The translations under genes and the position numbers were made by a program. 9,889 bases of DNA from Bacillota bacterium (GTDB lineage Bacteria > Bacillota > Bacilli > Calditerricolales > Calditerricolaceae), in assembly GCA_017577925.1 (NCBI GenBank), contig PKQU01000066.1:1-9889 (forward strand), given 5' to 3'. Shown here one piece after another: positions 6,292 through 9,889 of this stretch (position 1 is the first letter of the stretch; the number at the start of each line of letters is the position of its first letter). Below the pieces are notes generated by a model. That model was not told the origin of the DNA. It saw only the letters and a program-made list of their open reading frames with translations, and did not search any database.

Positions 6292-7233
6292 TCACACATC
6301 AAGCAGCGCCATCACGTTGCGCACCGACTGGGCGGACTTGTCGAGGGCCGCCTTCTCTTCCGGCGTCAGGTCGAGCTCGATCACCTTCTCCAGCCCGTTT
6401 CCGCCAAGAATTGTCGGCACGCCGAGGTACATGTCGCGGTAGCCGTATTCGCCCTCCAGGTAGGCGATGGCCGGCAGGATGCGCTTCTTGTCCTTGAGGA
6501 TGGCCTCGGCCATCTCCACGAGGGCTGCCGCCGGCGCGTAGTAAGCACTGCCCGTGCCGAGGAGTTTCACGATCTCGCCGCCGCCGTAGCGGGTGCGCTC
6601 GACGATGGCGTCGATGGTCTCCTTGGGTAGGAGCTTCTCGATCGGGATACCCCCGGCGTAGGAATAGCGGACGAGCGGTACCATGTCGTCACCGTGGCCG
6701 CCGAGGACGAAGCCCGTCACGTCCTCCACAGAGACGCCCAGCGCTTCGGCCAGGAAGGCGCGGAAGCGGGCCGTGTCGAGCACGCCCGACTGCCCGATGA
6801 CGCGGTTTTTCGGGAAACCGGTCGTTTTGTACACGACATAGGTCATCGCGTCGACCGGGTTGGTGAGCACGATCACCGTCGCATTCGGCGCGTGTTCCTT
6901 CACCTGCTCGGCCACCGCTTTCATGATCTTGGCGTTGGTGTGCACGAGGTCGTCGCGGCTCATGCCGGGTTTGCGGGCCACGCCGGCGGTGATGATGACG
7001 AGGTCGGACCCCTGGATGTCGGCATAGTCCGCCGTGCCCACAATGCGGCTGTCAACGCCCAGCACCGGTGTCGCCTCGTACATGTCGAGGGCCTTGCCCT
7101 TCGTCGGGTTCTCGAGCTGCGGAATGTCCACCAGCACGACATCGCCCAGCTCTTTCTGCGCCAGCATCAAGGCCGTCGTCGCGCCGGTGAAGCCGGCGCC
7201 GATCACCGCGATTTTGTGCCGTCGAAATGCCAT
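6292..7233 (-). CDS. mdh: Malate dehydrogenase (NAD, LDH-like)
   Basis: Catalyses reversible oxidation of malate to oxaloacetate with NAD+ in the cytoplasm, closing the TCA cycle and feeding citrate synthase encoded two genes upstream. It has 313 residues, normal for the LDH-like MDH family of Bacilli. The Rossmann motif is GAGFTG (12-17), with D36 at the end of the second strand consistent with NAD specificity. Substrate residues are R87 and R93 in ARKPGMSRDDL; Arg at 87 is the malate-versus-lactate discriminating position. Also present are N125 in LTNPVD, D153 with R156 in LDTARF, and catalytic H180 in GGHGDD. The ATG has AGGGGG 7 nt upstream, and that Shine-Dalgarno overlaps the icd stop, so translation is probably coupled. 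It is the last gene of the operon; the terminator follows at once. Confidence 0.97.
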   Translation of the reverse strand: MAFRRHKIAVIGAGFTGATTALMLAQKELGDVVLVDIPQLENPTKGKALDMYEATPVLGVDSRIVGTADYADIQGSDLVIITAGVARKPGMSRDDLVHTNAKIMKAVAEQVKEHAPNATVIVLTNPVDAMTYVVYKTTGFPKNRVIGQSGVLDTARFRAFLAEALGVSVEDVTGFVLGGHGDDMVPLVRYSYAGGIPIEKLLPKETIDAIVERTRYGGGEIVKLLGTGSAYYAPAAALVEMAEAILKDKKRILPAIAYLEGEYGYRDMYLGVPTILGGNGLEKVIELDLTPEEKAALDKSAQSVRNVMALLDV

Positions 7234-7245
7234 GGTTGTTCCCCC

Positions 7246-8544
<1,299 letters not shown>

Positions 8545-8588
8545 GGCAATCCCTCCCACGTTTCTAACCTACCAAACCCGGCGGGAGA

Positions 8589-8602
8589 GGCGGTCGACCG
8601 CC
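8589..8602. repeat. 14-bp palindrome in the citZ-icd gap
   Basis: GGCGGTCGACCGCC is perfectly self-complementary and begins 2 nt after the citZ stop. In RNA it could form a 5-bp stem with a TCGA loop, and a second CCCGCC just downstream offers a competing partner. No U tract follows, so it is not a clear terminator. A role in mRNA processing or partial attenuation between citZ and icd is possible but unproven. Confidence 0.4.
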
Positions 8603-8604
8603 CC

Positions 8605-9720
8605 TCACCGCTGGTCGATGGGCACGTAGCGGACGTTTTGCGGCCCGACGTATTCCGCCCGCGGACGGATCAGGCGGTTGTTGGCATACTGCTCGAGGAT
8701 GTGCGCCGTCCACCCCGACGTGCGGCTGACGGCGAAGATGGGCGTAAACAGGTCGCGGGGAATGCCCAGGCAATGATAGACCGTGGCCGAGTAGAAGTCC
8801 ACGTTGGGTTTCAGGCCCTTTTTCTCGAGCATCAAGCGTTCCAGCTTCACCGACATCTGGTAGTAGCGCTCGTTTCCGGTAAGGGCAGAGAGCTTCTCGG
8901 CCATCTTCTGCAGATGCTTGGCCCGCGGGTCGCCGTTCTTGTACACGCGGTGGCCAAAGCCCATGATCTTTTCCTTCTTGGCCAGTTTGTCGTCCAAGTA
9001 GGACTCCACGCGGTCCACATCGCCGATTTCCTCGAGCATGGCCATGACGCGCTCGTTGGCCCCGCCATGCAGCGGTCCCTTGAGGGTGGCGATGGCCGCC
9101 GTCACCCCGGCATATATGTCGGCGAGGGTGGCCACGGTGACCCGCGCGGCGAAGGTGGAGGCGTTCAGTTCGTGGTCGGCATGGAGGATGAGTGCCTTGT
9201 CAAAGGCCTCGGCCGCCACGGGTTCCGGCTTCTGGCCTTTCAGCATGTAGAGGAAGTTCTCGGCGAACGACAGTCCCGGCTGCGGCATGAGGGGTTCCTT
9301 ACCCTCCCGCACGCGCGAGATGGCCGCCACAAGGGTGCCGACCTTGGCCAGGAGGCGCAGCGCTTTGCGACGGTTGGCCGCTTCGCTGTTGTCTTCGGCT
9401 TCCGGATCAAATGCCGCTAGCGCCGACACCGTCGTGCGCAGGGTGGCCATTGGATGGGTGGTGCGGATCGGAAGGGATTTGAGCAGCGTCACGATTTCGT
9501 CCGGAATGGAGCCATTTTCTACGAGCTCCCGCTTGAGCGTCTCCAGCTCGTCCCGTTTCGGGAGCCGCCCGTTCCACAGCAGGAAGACCACTTCTTCAAA
9601 GGTGGCCCGCTCCGCCAGCTCGTCGATGTTGATGCCGCGGTACGTCAGCACACCGTCGATGATGGAGCTGATCGCCGAAGAACAGGCAACCACGCCTTCA
9701 AGCCCCGTGTTCGCCGTCAT
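8605..9720 (-). CDS. citZ: Citrate synthase
   Basis: Condenses oxaloacetate with acetyl-CoA to give citrate, the entry step of the TCA cycle, in the cytoplasm. The 371-residue length matches the short dimeric citrate synthases of Gram-positive bacteria and archaea rather than the longer allosteric enteric form. The N-terminus has GVLTYRGINIDELA (23-36). The catalytic triad is H218 (PLHGG), H257 (GFGHRVY) and D308 (NVDFYSATVY). Other conserved sites are H183 in ADHELNAS, R266 in DPRAK and R333 in SRTSGWTAH. The ATG at 9720 has AAGGAG 8 nt upstream and no competing start. It is first in the operon, behind a promoter with an inverted repeat around the -10. In Bacillus subtilis citZ is under carbon catabolite and citrate-responsive control; whether that applies here is not shown. 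A 2-methylcitrate synthase is the main alternative, but the icd-mdh context argues for citrate synthase. Confidence 0.96.
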   Translation of the reverse strand: MTANTGLEGVVACSSAISSIIDGVLTYRGINIDELAERATFEEVVFLLWNGRLPKRDELETLKRELVENGSIPDEIVTLLKSLPIRTTHPMATLRTTVSALAAFDPEAEDNSEAANRRKALRLLAKVGTLVAAISRVREGKEPLMPQPGLSFAENFLYMLKGQKPEPVAAEAFDKALILHADHELNASTFAARVTVATLADIYAGVTAAIATLKGPLHGGANERVMAMLEEIGDVDRVESYLDDKLAKKEKIMGFGHRVYKNGDPRAKHLQKMAEKLSALTGNERYYQMSVKLERLMLEKKGLKPNVDFYSATVYHCLGIPRDLFTPIFAVSRTSGWTAHILEQYANNRLIRPRAEYVGPQNVRYVPIDQR

Positions 9721-9843
9721 GCAGATCTCTCCTTCCGCGCGTATTTTCGAAAAACTGCGTCTCCTGACACGAAAAAGCTAAACGGCAAGAGACGACACGC
9801 TTCCGTCGCTCCGCGCCAACCTCCGTGTTTCACCACGTTTTTC
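9721..9843 (-). promoter_or_regulatory. Leader of the citZ-icd-mdh transcript
   Basis: From the predicted start site near 9837 to the citZ ATG is an untranslated leader of roughly 117 nt. It holds CGTCTC (9758-9763) and GAGACG (9789-9794), which could pair around a 25-nt loop. The ribosome site GGAAGGAG is at about 9729-9736. No riboswitch or leader peptide is recognised. Confidence 0.45.
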
Positions 9844-9863
9844 ATTGTAGCACAAGGTGAAAC
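9827..9863. promoter_or_regulatory. Inverted repeat flanking the citZ -10 (candidate operator)
   Basis: GTTTCACC (9827-9834) and GGTGAAAC (9856-9863) are perfect 8-bp inverted arms around a 21-bp spacer, with centres 29 bp apart. One arm is in the spacer between -35 and -10, and the other is just downstream of the predicted start site. Only one arm would be transcribed, so an RNA hairpin is unlikely and a DNA-binding dimer or tetramer site is more plausible. It does not resemble a cre site. Confidence 0.45.
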
Positions 9864-9873
9864 CAGATTCCAA
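9844..9873 (-). promoter_or_regulatory. Sigma-A promoter of the citZ-icd-mdh operon
   Basis: On the minus strand, TTGGAA (9873-9868) and TACAAT (9849-9844) are 18 bp apart. The -10 matches the consensus at five of six bases and is preceded directly by TGC, an extended -10. The -35 matches at four of six. The predicted start of transcription is near 9837. It is the best promoter in the window. Confidence 0.7.
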
Positions 9874-9889
9874 ACGGCAAATCCGCAAG

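Noticed and set aside
9780..9889. Catabolite-responsive element (cre) at citZ
   Set aside because: I looked for TGWAANCGNTNWCA on both strands near the promoter. The nearest string, TGAAACACGGAG, lacks the central CG at the right position and the closing arm.

Overview
The window looks like a chromosomal segment from a GC-rich, probably thermophilic member of the Bacilli (Firmicutes). The grounds are a citZ-icd-mdh gene order typical of Bacillales, strong AGGAGG-type ribosome binding sites, a NADP-type Icd and LDH-like malate dehydrogenase of Bacillus type, and a lipoprotein-type OppA. The genus is inference; there is no rRNA or other marker. Every complete gene is on the minus strand, so the story reads from right to left.

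Right part (about 9889 to 6240): a TCA-cycle operon. An extended -10 sigma-A-type promoter (9844-9873) precedes a leader of about 117 nt and then citrate synthase (citZ), NADP-isocitrate dehydrogenase (icd) and malate dehydrogenase (mdh). The operon closes with a strong terminator at 6240-6279, which has a second overlapping fold. The three enzymes make citrate from oxaloacetate and acetyl-CoA, oxidise isocitrate to 2-oxoglutarate, and regenerate oxaloacetate. Aconitase is not in the window.

Middle (6239 to 5901): about 340 bp without a supported protein gene. It holds a long imperfect hairpin (6121-6197), a weak candidate promoter, two near-identical ACCGGT-centred sites 95 bp apart, a small inverted repeat, and a hairpin close to the oppA ribosome binding site.

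Left part (5900 to 222): a complete five-gene oligopeptide ABC transporter operon, oppA-oppB-oppC-oppD-oppF: a lipoprotein receptor, two permeases and two ATPases. oppB to oppF are packed tightly (2 nt gap, 13 nt gap, 4 nt overlap), while oppA and oppB are separated by 130 nt containing paired palindromes. The far left edge carries the 3' end of a convergent plus-strand gene for a small membrane protein, and the two transcription units share a perfect 15-bp bidirectional terminator.

Several start codons were moved downstream of the longest open frame because the Shine-Dalgarno sequence decides them (oppA, oppB, oppC, oppD, icd). I found no mobile element, CRISPR array, tRNA, rRNA or clearly novel protein system. 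The points worth a second look are all in the non-coding gaps.
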